The notes below the pieces were generated by a model. That model was not told where the DNA came from, ran no database searches, and saw nothing but the letters and a program-made list of their open reading frames with translations. Of a stretch of 64,000 bases of DNA, positions 8,657 to 15,973 are shown piece by piece. Within the stretch, counting starts at the first letter, position 1, and each line of letters starts with the position of its first letter. Source of the DNA: Bacteroidaceae bacterium. Lineage in GTDB: Bacteria; Bacteroidota; Bacteroidia; Bacteroidales; Bacteroidaceae. The stretch is from NCBI GenBank assembly GCA_017940565.1, contig JAGAYH010000042.1, positions 62,001 through 126,000 on the forward strand. Reading direction: 5' to 3'. A program made the position numbers and the translations under genes.

Positions 8657-10282
8657 TCAGCGTTGGAACACCTCCGGATAGCGGTGGATGAAGTAAACCG
8701 GCGTGCATCCCCAGGCATGGCAGGCACTGTTGACGGCGTGGAATCCGTAGGGACTGATGAAGTCGTCCTTCGGGTCGTAGGCCTCCCAGTAGGTGTCGGC
8801 TCCTTTCTCCACCATGCCGCCCCAATAGGCTGTCAGGTAGTCTCGTGCTTCCTGCTTCATGCCGCACAGCAGCATGGCGTCGATGAGGTAGTGGGTGGCG
8901 TAGGGCGTGCCCGGTATGACGCATTCCTTCGTGGCCAGAGCCGTGCGTATGGCCATGGCCCCTTCCTGCTTTGTCAGTACGCCCGATTTGATGAGCCAGG
9001 TCTGGCCCAGCACGCTCACTTGTCTGTCGGGCCCGCTTTCGGCCACCCCGCGTTTGCTGTTGTAAAAGTGTCTGCGGGCGGCGGTTTTCATTTTGCGTAT
9101 CAGGGCCGGATATGACTTCACCTCATTCTCACGTCCCAACCGCCGGGCCAGTTCGTAGGTCTGTTGCAGGGCGAAGATTGTGGCCCCCTGCATGGGTGTG
9201 GCCACGTCGAGGCCGTCGCGCCAGTCGAAGAAGAGCCACAGCGGACAGCGGGGACGGTCGAACAGGCCGTCGTCGCCGACGTAGGCCAGAGCGGCTTCCA
9301 CCTGTTTGAGGGCCACGGGCCAGAGGTCGTTGGCCGTGGTGCGGTCGTCGGTGTCGATGAGGTATTCCAACAGCGTGGAGTTCCAGAGCAGGCTGTAGGT
9401 CAGGCAGACGGAAATCTCCTGGGCATGGGGTTGCGGCGTTTCAAAACAGTTGGATATGACCACGCCGCCCTTTGTTGCCAGGGCCGCGAACAGGTAGAGG
9501 CACCGTTTGGTTATCAGGTTGTCCTTGAACGCGTAGCGGTTGGCAAGCGACTCCAGGTACAGGTCGCCCACCCACAGCCGCCGGTCGCGTTTCGGGCCGT
9601 CTTCATAGACCGTCTGCATACATTCGTGCAGGGTGGTAATGCCCACGTCGTTGATGCGGCGCACCAGGTCGGGGCAGGCGGGCTGCAGTGCCGTTTTCAC
9701 TCCACTGGCCGACGATTGGGCCACGGTGCTGATGCTGTCGATGGCGAAATCCCAGCTGCTGTGGCCCATCAGCTCAATCTTCAGGTAGCGGAAGGCCACG
9801 CGGCGCGCTATACGGATGGCGCTGCCCACGTCCGTGACGGTGACCACTTCGTCCTGCATCCAGGCGCGGTTCAGGCTGCCCCGCCAAGGGTCGAGCGGCA
9901 CGTTCAGTTCGGCCGGCACTTCGCCGAAGGTGAATTTCAGTCGGACGGGGGCGTCCTGACGGAGGGTGAGTTCCTTTATATGAAAGGAGCAGTAGCCCAC
10001 CAGATGTTCGCCGAAGTCGAGCGTAACCGTCATGCGGCGGTTGAAATTGTCGGCATAGAGTTCAGCCGGCTCCCCGGTCTTCTCGTAGCGCCAGCCCTGA
10101 TAGGCCGAGCTGTCCTTCACGGCCGTCACCACGGCCACGGGTTTCACTGTGCGGTAGTGGAGTTGGGGCTTCGACCGCTCGGCCGTTTCCAGCCAGCGGG
10201 CCCGTTCGTTCTCAAATGCTGTTTCGGCTCCTGCGGCTATCGACAGCAGGGAGCACAGCCACAGGCAGGTGTTGCGTATCAT
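8657..10282 (-). CDS. Secreted alpha-L-rhamnosidase-like glycoside hydrolase (GH78-like)
   Basis: A 541-residue exported protein. The start at 10282 gives a signal peptide (MIRNTCLWLCSLLSIAAGA) and places the -7 element CAAAGATA-complement just upstream; the frame is open 30 codons further but that part would precede the promoter. After a beta-rich N-terminal part (about 60-230) comes an (alpha/alpha)6-like domain with YEDGPKRDRRLWVGD, the acidic block typical of GH78 alpha-L-rhamnosidases, and later GTPYATHYLIDAMLLCG. At about 540 residues it is shorter than most GH78 enzymes (700-1000), so accessory sandwich domains are reduced. It would cleave terminal rhamnose or a related sugar from glycans in the periplasm. 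The nearby AraC regulator may control it; specificity is unproven. Confidence 0.8.
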   Translation of the reverse strand: MIRNTCLWLCSLLSIAAGAETAFENERARWLETAERSKPQLHYRTVKPVAVVTAVKDSSAYQGWRYEKTGEPAELYADNFNRRMTVTLDFGEHLVGYCSFHIKELTLRQDAPVRLKFTFGEVPAELNVPLDPWRGSLNRAWMQDEVVTVTDVGSAIRIARRVAFRYLKIELMGHSSWDFAIDSISTVAQSSASGVKTALQPACPDLVRRINDVGITTLHECMQTVYEDGPKRDRRLWVGDLYLESLANRYAFKDNLITKRCLYLFAALATKGGVVISNCFETPQPHAQEISVCLTYSLLWNSTLLEYLIDTDDRTTANDLWPVALKQVEAALAYVGDDGLFDRPRCPLWLFFDWRDGLDVATPMQGATIFALQQTYELARRLGRENEVKSYPALIRKMKTAARRHFYNSKRGVAESGPDRQVSVLGQTWLIKSGVLTKQEGAMAIRTALATKECVIPGTPYATHYLIDAMLLCGMKQEARDYLTAYWGGMVEKGADTYWEAYDPKDDFISPYGFHAVNSACHAWGCTPVYFIHRYPEVFQR

Positions 10283-10305
10283 GTCAATCGTAATTTGTGA
10301 TGATG

Positions 10306-10313
10306 CAAAGATA
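10306..10313 (-). promoter_or_regulatory. -7 element of the GH78-like gene
   Basis: Minus-strand TATCTTTG, about 24 bp before the ATG at 10282. Confidence 0.65.
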
Positions 10314-10514
10314 CGAATAAACGGTGGAATCCAGAGAATACCTCCTTGGACTGAAAATGCCACCTGGTGCAAATGACGTACTGAAATGTTAAATCAGTGG
10401 AGGGAGCAGGAATCTGTAGTTGCGATTTTATTAACTAAAAGTATTTCGGTAAACGCTGGAATTAACACGTTTGTAATTTATTGATTGACAATGCTGTTCT
10501 GGTGTGTTGAAAAC

Positions 10515-10577
10515 GAAGCGGCGTTTTGTGATTTTGAAACGCCGCTTCAAATTTTTGAAACGTCGTTTCTGAGCGAC
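10515..10577. repeat. 21-bp tandem array, family B, three units
   Basis: Units at 10515-10535, 10536-10556 and 10557-10577, each starting GAAG/GAAA then CGNCGNTTC and ending in AT-rich sequence in the first two. A degenerate fourth unit (GAAGTTGGAGCC) starts at 10578. Lies upstream of the GH78-like gene. The remaining sequence 10314-10514 holds no gene I can support. Confidence 0.85.
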
Positions 10578-10601
10578 GAAGTTGGAGCCGGTTTCTCAGA
10601 A

Positions 10602-10643
10602 GTGTTAAAAGCATCCCGCCGGTGTCGGCCGGGTTTTTAACAC
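10602..10643. repeat. Long-range inverted repeat GTGTTAAAA / TTTTAACAC
   Basis: GTGTTAAAA (10602-10610) and TTTTAACAC (10635-10643) enclose a GC-rich, partly self-pairing segment (CCGCCGGTGTCGGCCGG). May end transcription of the minus-strand AraC gene. The same 9-bp arms occur at 61786-61807, also beside a family B array. Confidence 0.5.
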
Positions 10644-10678
10644 ACTACGTCCGGCACTGCGCCGGTGGGGTGAAGGCA

Positions 10679-11560
10679 TTACAATATGTTGTGCCGGTAG
10701 GCTCTCGGTGTGGTGCCTTTCAGGCGGTGGAAGAATTTGCTGAACGAAGGGGTGTCGGCAAAGTGGAGGCGGTCGGCCACCTGGCCGATGGTCAGCGGTG
10801 TGGTGGCCAGCAGAAACGAGGCTTCGGTGACAAGCATCTGGTTGATGTAGTCGACGACGGTGCGGCCGGTTACCTGGCGCACGATGCGCGAAAGGTAAAC
10901 GGGCGATATGTGGAGGGCGTCGGCATAGAAGGCAATGTCGTGGTGGCGGGCAAAGTGAAGCGGCAGCAAGCGTATGAAACCGATGAAGAGCTCTTCCACC
11001 CGCAGCGGCACCTGGCGCAGCGGGAGGGCGTTGTCCTGCACGTCCTGCAAGTCGAGCAGGAACACGGCGTAGAGCATCTGCAGGATTTTGGCCTTATAGA
11101 TATGGTCCGAGAGGATATAACGCACGATTTCGCGCATCTTTTCCGCCAGATGCAGGGCATCGGCGTGGGGCAGCTTCTGCTTGGGCTCGTGCAGCTGCAC
11201 GATGGGCCGGTAGGCCATGTGCACCAGGTCGTGGCCCACGGGCGACTCGATGGTCAGGTGCTCGTCGGCCAGGAGGCAGATGCCGCGGTAGTTTTCGGAC
11301 ACGCCGAGAACGGTCACCTGCAGCCCCGGCGAATAGATGTAGAGGTCGTCGGTCTCGAGAGTCAGCTCCTGACCGTTATAGACTATCGTGAGCCACCCTT
11401 CGGTGACGAGGGTGAAGGTGTAGGCCGCCATGAAGCCCTGGGTCTTGTTGGTGCGGAAGGTCATGGCCGCATCGGTCTCGGTGCAGTAGATTTTTCCGTC
11501 CCAATCTTCAGTGGGCAGGCTGCCGTTCATCTTAAGCCAAGCTTCTTTCAGACTGTACAT
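10679..11560 (-). CDS. AraC family transcriptional regulator
   Basis: A 293-residue regulator with an N-terminal cupin-like sensing domain (about 30-170) and a C-terminal AraC double helix-turn-helix (about 195-293), with HISPVYLSRIVRQVTGRTV as the first helix pair and the signature SFSKFFHRLKGTTPRAYR near the end. It should bind DNA and switch a target gene on or off in response to a small molecule. The minus-strand -7 element TACTTTTG ends only 5 bp before the ATG at 11560, so either the message is leaderless or translation begins at the internal ATG at 11530. Neighbours suggest the downstream GH78-like gene as a target, but no operator is visible. Confidence 0.9.
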   Translation of the reverse strand: MYSLKEAWLKMNGSLPTEDWDGKIYCTETDAAMTFRTNKTQGFMAAYTFTLVTEGWLTIVYNGQELTLETDDLYIYSPGLQVTVLGVSENYRGICLLADEHLTIESPVGHDLVHMAYRPIVQLHEPKQKLPHADALHLAEKMREIVRYILSDHIYKAKILQMLYAVFLLDLQDVQDNALPLRQVPLRVEELFIGFIRLLPLHFARHHDIAFYADALHISPVYLSRIVRQVTGRTVVDYINQMLVTEASFLLATTPLTIGQVADRLHFADTPSFSKFFHRLKGTTPRAYRHNIL

Positions 11561-11564
11561 GCTG

Positions 11565-11572
11565 CAAAAGTA
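11565..11572 (-). promoter_or_regulatory. -7 element of the AraC gene
   Basis: Minus-strand TACTTTTG immediately before the annotated start; implies a transcription start at or inside the first codons. Confidence 0.6.
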
Positions 11573-11650
11573 CGAAAAGTTTCGCGTAATTGTATCGTTT
11601 CAGACAAATTGTGTGTCGGCGTGGATTAAAAATGTGTCGTCGGCTTTTCG

Positions 11651-11658
11651 TAACTTTG
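11651..11658 (+). promoter_or_regulatory. -7 element of ferritin-like gene
   Basis: TAACTTTG, about 47 bp before the ATG at 11706. Confidence 0.6.
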
Positions 11659-11705
11659 CAGTCCAAAAACCATCAAACATGTTTAATTAAAAAAATAACA
11701 GAATT

Positions 11706-12161
11706 ATGGACGCAAAGAAATCAATCGAAGCACTGCAGTTCTTCGCAACGGGACTGACTGAAGGTGCACTGGTGCATAAGTTGCAAGGACAGATTTTCAA
11801 ATCCCAAGGCTTCACGAAGCTCGGCCAGAAATACATCGACCACTTCAATGAAGAGATGGAATGGGTGGAGAAGTTCGTTGAGCGCATTCTCGACCTCGGC
11901 GGCGAAGTGAAGTTCGACGGTGCCAAGAGCCGTGCCCTGGTGTGCGACCCCGTGGAGTACGTGAAGGCTGACCTCGACATTCAGAAGGCCGGCGTGGACC
12001 TGCTCTACAAGTGCATGGAAACCCTGGTGAACGACCCCACGACCTACGACATCATGAAAGCCTATCTGGCCGACGAGGAGGAAGACCTCTACTGGAGCCA
12101 GGGCGCTCTGGAGATGATCGAGTGCATCGGCAAGCAAAACTGGCTGTTCACCCAAGTGTAA
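11706..12161 (+). CDS. Ferritin-like four-helix protein (bacterioferritin family)
   Basis: A 151-residue four-helix bundle that aligns by eye with bacterioferritin: the segment EEMEWVEKFVERILDLGG corresponds to the helix B stretch that in E. coli bacterioferritin carries E51, M52 and H54, and DEEEDLYW corresponds to the helix D stretch with E127 and H130. Both ferroxidase histidines appear replaced (by Trp and Asp), and the E94 position appears to be Gln (DLDIQKAG). The methionine that binds haem is kept. It may therefore bind haem or form a shell without the usual diiron oxidase, or act as a partner subunit. It has its own promoter and an exceptionally strong terminator. The fold call is good; iron oxidation is doubtful. 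Confidence 0.8.
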   Translation: MDAKKSIEALQFFATGLTEGALVHKLQGQIFKSQGFTKLGQKYIDHFNEEMEWVEKFVERILDLGGEVKFDGAKSRALVCDPVEYVKADLDIQKAGVDLLYKCMETLVNDPTTYDIMKAYLADEEEDLYWSQGALEMIECIGKQNWLFTQV

Positions 12162-12173
12162 GCCTTTTGGTAT

Positions 12174-12208
12174 AAACAATAAGGAGGGCTTGCCCCTCCT
12201 TATTGTTT
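12174..12208 (+). terminator. Strong intrinsic terminator
   Basis: Perfect 15-bp arms AAACAATAAGGAGGG (12174-12188) and its complement (12194-12208) with a 5-base loop. Confidence 0.9.
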
Positions 12209-12226
12209 AGATGAATAAAAACGGAA

Positions 12227-12880
12227 ATGAAGAAAATCATCATAATCGACGGTGGCCCCCGCAAAACATTCAACACGGCCTCCATGCTGCAGAAGTTTGC
12301 CGAAGGCGCAAACGCGGTGAGTTCAGAAATAGAAGTGAAAACCGTTAGGCTGTACGGACTCGACTACAAAGGCTGTATGTCGTGCATGGCCTGTAAACTG
12401 AAGGGCAAGGTGTCGAATGTCTGCAAGTTTAAGGACGCCCTGACCCCCGTCTTGCAGGAGATAGCTGAGGCCGACGGTTTGGTGTTGGGCTCACCCGTCT
12501 ATTTTGGCGACGTGACAGGACAGATGCGTACCTTCCTGGAGCGTCTGGCGTTCCCTTGGCTCTCATACAACGACTATAGCCTGACAGCACCGAAACGCAT
12601 GCCCGTGGTGCTGGTGGAGACGATGAACGGACTGCCCGACCAAAATAACAGTCAAGGCTACGGCTCGATGGAATACTGCATCATCCGTGCGTTGGGACAG
12701 CCCGATAAACTATACGCCTACAACACCTGTCAGGTGAGAAATTATGCCAATTACGAACTTGCAGGTTTCTCAGAGGAAGCCAAGCATACGTATCGCGACG
12801 AGCACTGGGACAATGACCTCCAGAGTGCCTTCGATGCCGGCAAGCGCATGGCAGAAAAAGTCATCGCAGCAAAAGAATAA
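12227..12880 (+). CDS. Flavodoxin family NAD(P)H oxidoreductase with cysteine motif
   Basis: A 217-residue flavodoxin-fold oxidoreductase. The FMN loop is DGGPRKTFNTASM (residues ~8-20). GCMSCMACKLKGKVSNVC (residues ~50-67) is a cysteine cluster like that of iron-sulfur flavoproteins, and GSPVYFGDVTGQMRTFLERL (residues ~88-107) is the second flavin loop. It should carry electrons from NAD(P)H in the cytoplasm; the acceptor is unknown. It starts 19 bp after the ferritin terminator with no clear TAnnTTTG nearby, so readthrough or a weak promoter may drive it. It is 15 bp from the ZIP transporter gene and probably co-transcribed with it. Confidence 0.88.
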   Translation: MKKIIIIDGGPRKTFNTASMLQKFAEGANAVSSEIEVKTVRLYGLDYKGCMSCMACKLKGKVSNVCKFKDALTPVLQEIAEADGLVLGSPVYFGDVTGQMRTFLERLAFPWLSYNDYSLTAPKRMPVVLVETMNGLPDQNNSQGYGSMEYCIIRALGQPDKLYAYNTCQVRNYANYELAGFSEEAKHTYRDEHWDNDLQSAFDAGKRMAEKVIAAKE

Positions 12881-12894
12881 GGACATAGGCGGTT

Positions 12895-13671
12895 ATGACG
12901 TTAGCCATCGGACTTCTCATTCCTCTGCTCGGAACGATGTTGGGGGCAGCCTTCGTCTTCTTTATGAAAGACGAAATGTCTCCCCGTCTCCAAAAGTCGT
13001 TGTTGGGCTTTGCTTCGGGCGTGATGGTGGCTGCCTCCGTATGGTCGCTCCTCATTCCGGCTATGGAGCTGGAGAATGCCGGGGGCGTGTGGTCGGTGAT
13101 GCCTGCAGCCGTGGGATTCCTTTTAGGTATCGGTTTCTTGCTCTTGCTTGACGAACTGACGCCCCATCTCCACATGGGTGCCAACAAACCTGAAGGCCCC
13201 CGTTCTCACCTTTCACGCACAGCCATGCTGACTCTCGCCGTTACCCTGCACAATCTGCCTGAAGGCATGGCCGTGGGCGTCGTGTTTGCAGGAGCCGAAG
13301 GCGGCGTCTCGGGGCTCTCTATGACGGCGGCCCTGGCTGTATCCATTGGTATCGCCATACAGAACGTGCCCGAAGGAGCCATCGTTTCCATGCCCATGCG
13401 GGCGGCCGGCAATTCCCGCTGGCGCTCGTTTCTGATTGGAACCATGAGCGGTGCGGTTGAACCGGCAGGAGCCCTGGTGGTCGTTCTGTTGGCTTCGATG
13501 ATAATGCCGGCCCTCCCTTATCTCCTCGCCTTCGCCGCCGGAGCCATGGTTTATGTGGTTATAGAAGAACTCATACCGGAGGCTTCGGAGGGTGAACACA
13601 GTAACCTGAGCACCATCGGATTTGCCGTCGGTTTTGTGTTGATGATGGTGTTGGACGTGGTATTGGGATAA
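12895..13671 (+). CDS. ZIP family metal transporter
   Basis: Inner-membrane divalent metal importer of the ZIP family, 258 residues with eight hydrophobic segments. The family metal-site motifs are present: HNLPEG in TM4 (about residues 119-124), QNVPEG in TM5 (about 157-162), and an acidic EELIPE motif near the C-terminal half. A loop DELTPHLHMG (about 83-92) adds histidines. ZIP proteins import zinc, iron or manganese; the exact metal is not decided. It lies 15 bp after a flavodoxin-like gene in a probable two-gene operon, downstream of a ferritin-like gene, which suits a metal theme. No metal-regulator operator is recognised. Confidence 0.93.
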   Translation: MTLAIGLLIPLLGTMLGAAFVFFMKDEMSPRLQKSLLGFASGVMVAASVWSLLIPAMELENAGGVWSVMPAAVGFLLGIGFLLLLDELTPHLHMGANKPEGPRSHLSRTAMLTLAVTLHNLPEGMAVGVVFAGAEGGVSGLSMTAALAVSIGIAIQNVPEGAIVSMPMRAAGNSRWRSFLIGTMSGAVEPAGALVVVLLASMIMPALPYLLAFAAGAMVYVVIEELIPEASEGEHSNLSTIGFAVGFVLMMVLDVVLG

Positions 13672-13693
13672 CACACAATGAAAGAAAAGACAG

Positions 13694-13837
13694 ATGGAAG
13701 AGAAAACATTTGACCTCAGTTCGTACATGACCGGCGGCATTGCCGGTGACAGGGGGAACTGCGTAAGAAAACGCTCCCGCCATCCCAATAATCAGGATTT
13801 GGAAAATCTGAGATCATTTATTCAAACGACAATCTAA
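13694..13837 (+). other. 47-codon open frame, possible truncated gene start
   Basis: An open frame of 47 codons beginning MEEKTFDLSSYMTGG, too short for the usual tracks. The first ~31 codons are GC-rich like the neighbourhood; the last ~16 (from NNQDLENLRS) are AT-rich like the following lipoprotein gene. This looks like the 5' end of a gene cut off by insertion of AT-rich DNA, with the reading frame running on by chance. I cannot identify the original gene. A functional small protein is not excluded. Confidence 0.3.
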
Positions 13838-13838
13838 T

Positions 13839-13846
13839 TATTTTTG
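13839..13846 (+). promoter_or_regulatory. Possible -7 element abutting lipoprotein start
   Basis: TATTTTTG matches TAnnTTTG but ends at the base before the ATG (13847), so if used it would give a leaderless message. Confidence 0.3.
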
Positions 13847-14146
13847 ATGAAGTTATTATTAGTTGTAATCACATTACTACTTATAGGGTGTGGAGAGAAG
13901 AAAGAAAAAGTTGAAACTAAAAACTTCTCTGAAATAGTGCCAGATACTATTGAATGTTCTACAAATTATAAAGTAACAACAATACAAGAAATAGTTGATT
14001 GGGCCAATAATCAGGACTGGACAGATGAGGAAGCTACTCATTTTGATAACATGAATGAAAAATATTCTCTGCTTATTAGAGGATCTGAAAGAGAATTAGA
14101 TACTATAGTTAATCATTATCATTTTTATTTTACAATAGAACAATGA
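13847..14146 (+). CDS. Small AT-rich lipoprotein
   Basis: A 99-residue protein with a lipoprotein signal: a hydrophobic run then LLLIGC, the cysteine to be lipidated, followed by a charged GEKKEKVETK stretch. The mature part is about 80 residues, acidic, with DWANNQDWTDEEATHFDNM and a C-terminal strand-rich end. I do not recognise a family. Codon and base use (many ATA, TTA, AGA, AAT codons) differ sharply from every neighbour, suggesting acquisition by transfer. Its stop overlaps a possible upstream ATG of the following MBL gene. Small lipoproteins of this kind are sometimes immunity proteins, but nothing here proves it. ATG at 13847 is preferred to the TTG one codon earlier. Confidence 0.65.
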   Translation: MKLLLVVITLLLIGCGEKKEKVETKNFSEIVPDTIECSTNYKVTTIQEIVDWANNQDWTDEEATHFDNMNEKYSLLIRGSERELDTIVNHYHFYFTIEQ

Positions 14147-14178
14147 ACGAAGATAATTTAGTAATGCAATATATAAGA

Positions 14179-14925
14179 ATGGAAATAAAAGCTATTCGCA
14201 TGTTCGACGGCGGTTTCATGAACCAGCCGTTCGCCTTCGGGGGCGAGGAGGGCAAGGAAGCCTTCGACGAACAGATCATTTACCGCAGCAGTCTGCAAAA
14301 CTTCCTTATTGACACCGGCAAGGAGGTCATCCTCGTGGACACCGGCTTCCAGAGCGGCTACAACGCTCCGGCCCGGAAGTTCGGCGCGCCGCTTTATATG
14401 GGCGAACCCGTGGCCGACTACATGGTCGGTTTCGAAGCCTTGGGCTACAAGCCTGAGCAGGTCACCAAGATTCTGGTGACCCACAAGCATCCCGACCATT
14501 CGGGAGCATTGAAATATTTCCCCAATGCCGAAGTCTATATCTCGCCCGAGGATGCCGATGCCATGAAACTGGAAGGAGCCGGCATCGTCCGTGCCCAATA
14601 CGGCACGCCCTACCACAACTTCCCCAACGCCCAGCAGGTGGCCGAAGGCATCTGGTTTATCGAGGCCAAGGGCCACACCAAAGGCAACAGCATCGTCATC
14701 TGCGAGAACGACGGCCTGTTTTACATGTTCCATGGCGACGTCACCTACTGCGACGCTGCCCTGAAGGCCAATAAGCTCAGCATTATCTTCGAGGACGGGG
14801 CCGCCGCACGCCAGACGCTCGACCGTGTCCGCGAGTTCATCCGCAACAACCCCACCGTCTATCTCTCCACCCACTGTCCCGAGGGTTACGAAAACCTCGA
14901 GCTCAAGCGCGTGATGAAACTGTAA
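14179..14925 (+). CDS. Metallo-beta-lactamase fold hydrolase (lactonase-like)
   Basis: A 248-residue MBL-fold hydrolase binding two zinc ions. Seen are LVDTGFQSGYNAP, the HxHxDH motif THKHPDHSG (nt ~14478-14504), GHTKGNS with the next His, HGDVTYCD with the bridging Asp, and a C-terminal STHCPEG. The pattern is close to N-acyl-homoserine lactonases and related hydrolases, but the substrate cannot be fixed. The frame is open 12 codons upstream to 14143, where it overlaps the lipoprotein stop; that extension is AT-rich and lacks conservation, so MEIKAIRMFDGG at 14179 is the likely start. Its native upstream region may have been replaced by the AT-rich insert. It ends at a bidirectional terminator. 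Confidence 0.88.
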   Translation: MEIKAIRMFDGGFMNQPFAFGGEEGKEAFDEQIIYRSSLQNFLIDTGKEVILVDTGFQSGYNAPARKFGAPLYMGEPVADYMVGFEALGYKPEQVTKILVTHKHPDHSGALKYFPNAEVYISPEDADAMKLEGAGIVRAQYGTPYHNFPNAQQVAEGIWFIEAKGHTKGNSIVICENDGLFYMFHGDVTYCDAALKANKLSIIFEDGAAARQTLDRVREFIRNNPTVYLSTHCPEGYENLELKRVMKL

Positions 14926-14946
14926 TACCTCCGTGTAATCTCTATA

Positions 14947-14982
14947 AGAAAAGGCAGCCTTCAACGTCGGGCTGCCTTTTCT
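14947..14982. terminator. Bidirectional terminator between convergent genes
   Basis: Perfect 13-bp arms AGAAAAGGCAGCC (14947-14959) and complement (14970-14982); A-tract and T-tract on either side. Confidence 0.9.
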
Positions 14983-14987
14983 GTTTT

Positions 14988-15947
14988 CTATATGAACAGT
15001 ATTTCCTCGCCGTGGAAGAGGAAATTGCCGCCCACCACATATTCGGTGGCGGTGGGCGAGAACTGGTCCTGTATGGTGATGTGCAGGTGGCCGGCGAGGA
15101 TAGCCTTCAACAGGGGCTCCGTCTTCAGGTAGGCGATGAACGCGCTGGTCACGGGGTCATCCTGCTGCCTCTTGTATTCGCCCGAGGGGTCGGGGGCCAC
15201 GTTTCTGAAGCGGCTCTTCTCGTCGTGCCAGAAGCGGATGTCAGCCCGCCAGATGTTCTCCGTGTGGAAGGGCACGTGCATGCACAGCACGATGGGCAGG
15301 CCTTTCTTCACTTCTTTACGGAACAGTTCCACTTGCCGTTCCGTCACGTAGCCGTACACGTCGTCGAGCGTCACGAAGTTTACGCCGCCCACGACCTGCG
15401 ACTGCAGTTCGATGTCGTAGGGGAATACCTCTTGCAGCTTCTTGCGGGTGAGATCCTTGTATTGTTCTGTGCCGGTCTCTTTCGGCTCGCTCAGCCACAT
15501 GTGCTGGCTGAACTCGTGGTTACCCAGGCAGCCCACGACGCCTTCGCCGAAGTATTTTTTCACCAGGTCAAAGTTGGCCTCGCTCTGCCAATCTATCAGG
15601 TCGCCCGTGTGTACCACATAGTCCACGTGCTGACGGGCCCAGTCCAGCGAGTCGCGCAGTGCCTCCTCCTGCCGGCCGCCGAAGGTGGTTGTGCGTATTT
15701 TGTGCAACTGCTGTTTCTTTTCGTCCTCGTGGGGATAGACCGCCGTCAGGTGGGTGTCCGAGATGTGGAGGATTGAGAACGGCTTTTCCAAGCCGATGTT
15801 CACCGTGCCGTAGTTCAGGGCCAGCCGCTCAAAGCGTCCGCGTTTGGGAAACAGTGTCGGGTCGTCCTCGGCCAGTGCCGGCAGTTGCGATGTGGCCACC
15901 AGGGCTCCCATGCCGGCCATGCGTTTCAAAAAACTTCGTCTGTCCAT
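14988..15947 (-). CDS. Exported metallophosphoesterase (Tat-type signal)
   Basis: A 319-residue calcineurin-like phosphoesterase. The N-terminus MDRRSFLKRMAG followed by a hydrophobic stretch is a twin-arginine type signal, so it is probably exported folded. All dimetal motifs are present in order: HISDTHL (about 63-69), HTGDLID (about 112-118), GNHE (about 141-144), a lone His in CMHVPFH (about 225), and AGHLH (about 289-293). It would hydrolyse phosphomono- or diesters in the periplasm; the substrate is unknown. It sits 26 bp downstream of a secreted beta-helix gene on the same strand, so the pair and mazG may form one transcript, with the bidirectional hairpin at 14947 ending it. Confidence 0.9.
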   Translation of the reverse strand: MDRRSFLKRMAGMGALVATSQLPALAEDDPTLFPKRGRFERLALNYGTVNIGLEKPFSILHISDTHLTAVYPHEDEKKQQLHKIRTTTFGGRQEEALRDSLDWARQHVDYVVHTGDLIDWQSEANFDLVKKYFGEGVVGCLGNHEFSQHMWLSEPKETGTEQYKDLTRKKLQEVFPYDIELQSQVVGGVNFVTLDDVYGYVTERQVELFRKEVKKGLPIVLCMHVPFHTENIWRADIRFWHDEKSRFRNVAPDPSGEYKRQQDDPVTSAFIAYLKTEPLLKAILAGHLHITIQDQFSPTATEYVVGGNFLFHGEEILFI

Positions 15948-15973
15948 ATTGTTATTGTTTAGGTGGGTATATG

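Noticed and set aside
12744..13151. 135-codon frame between the flavodoxin-like and ZIP genes
   Set aside because: Overlaps both real genes in another frame and has no domain.
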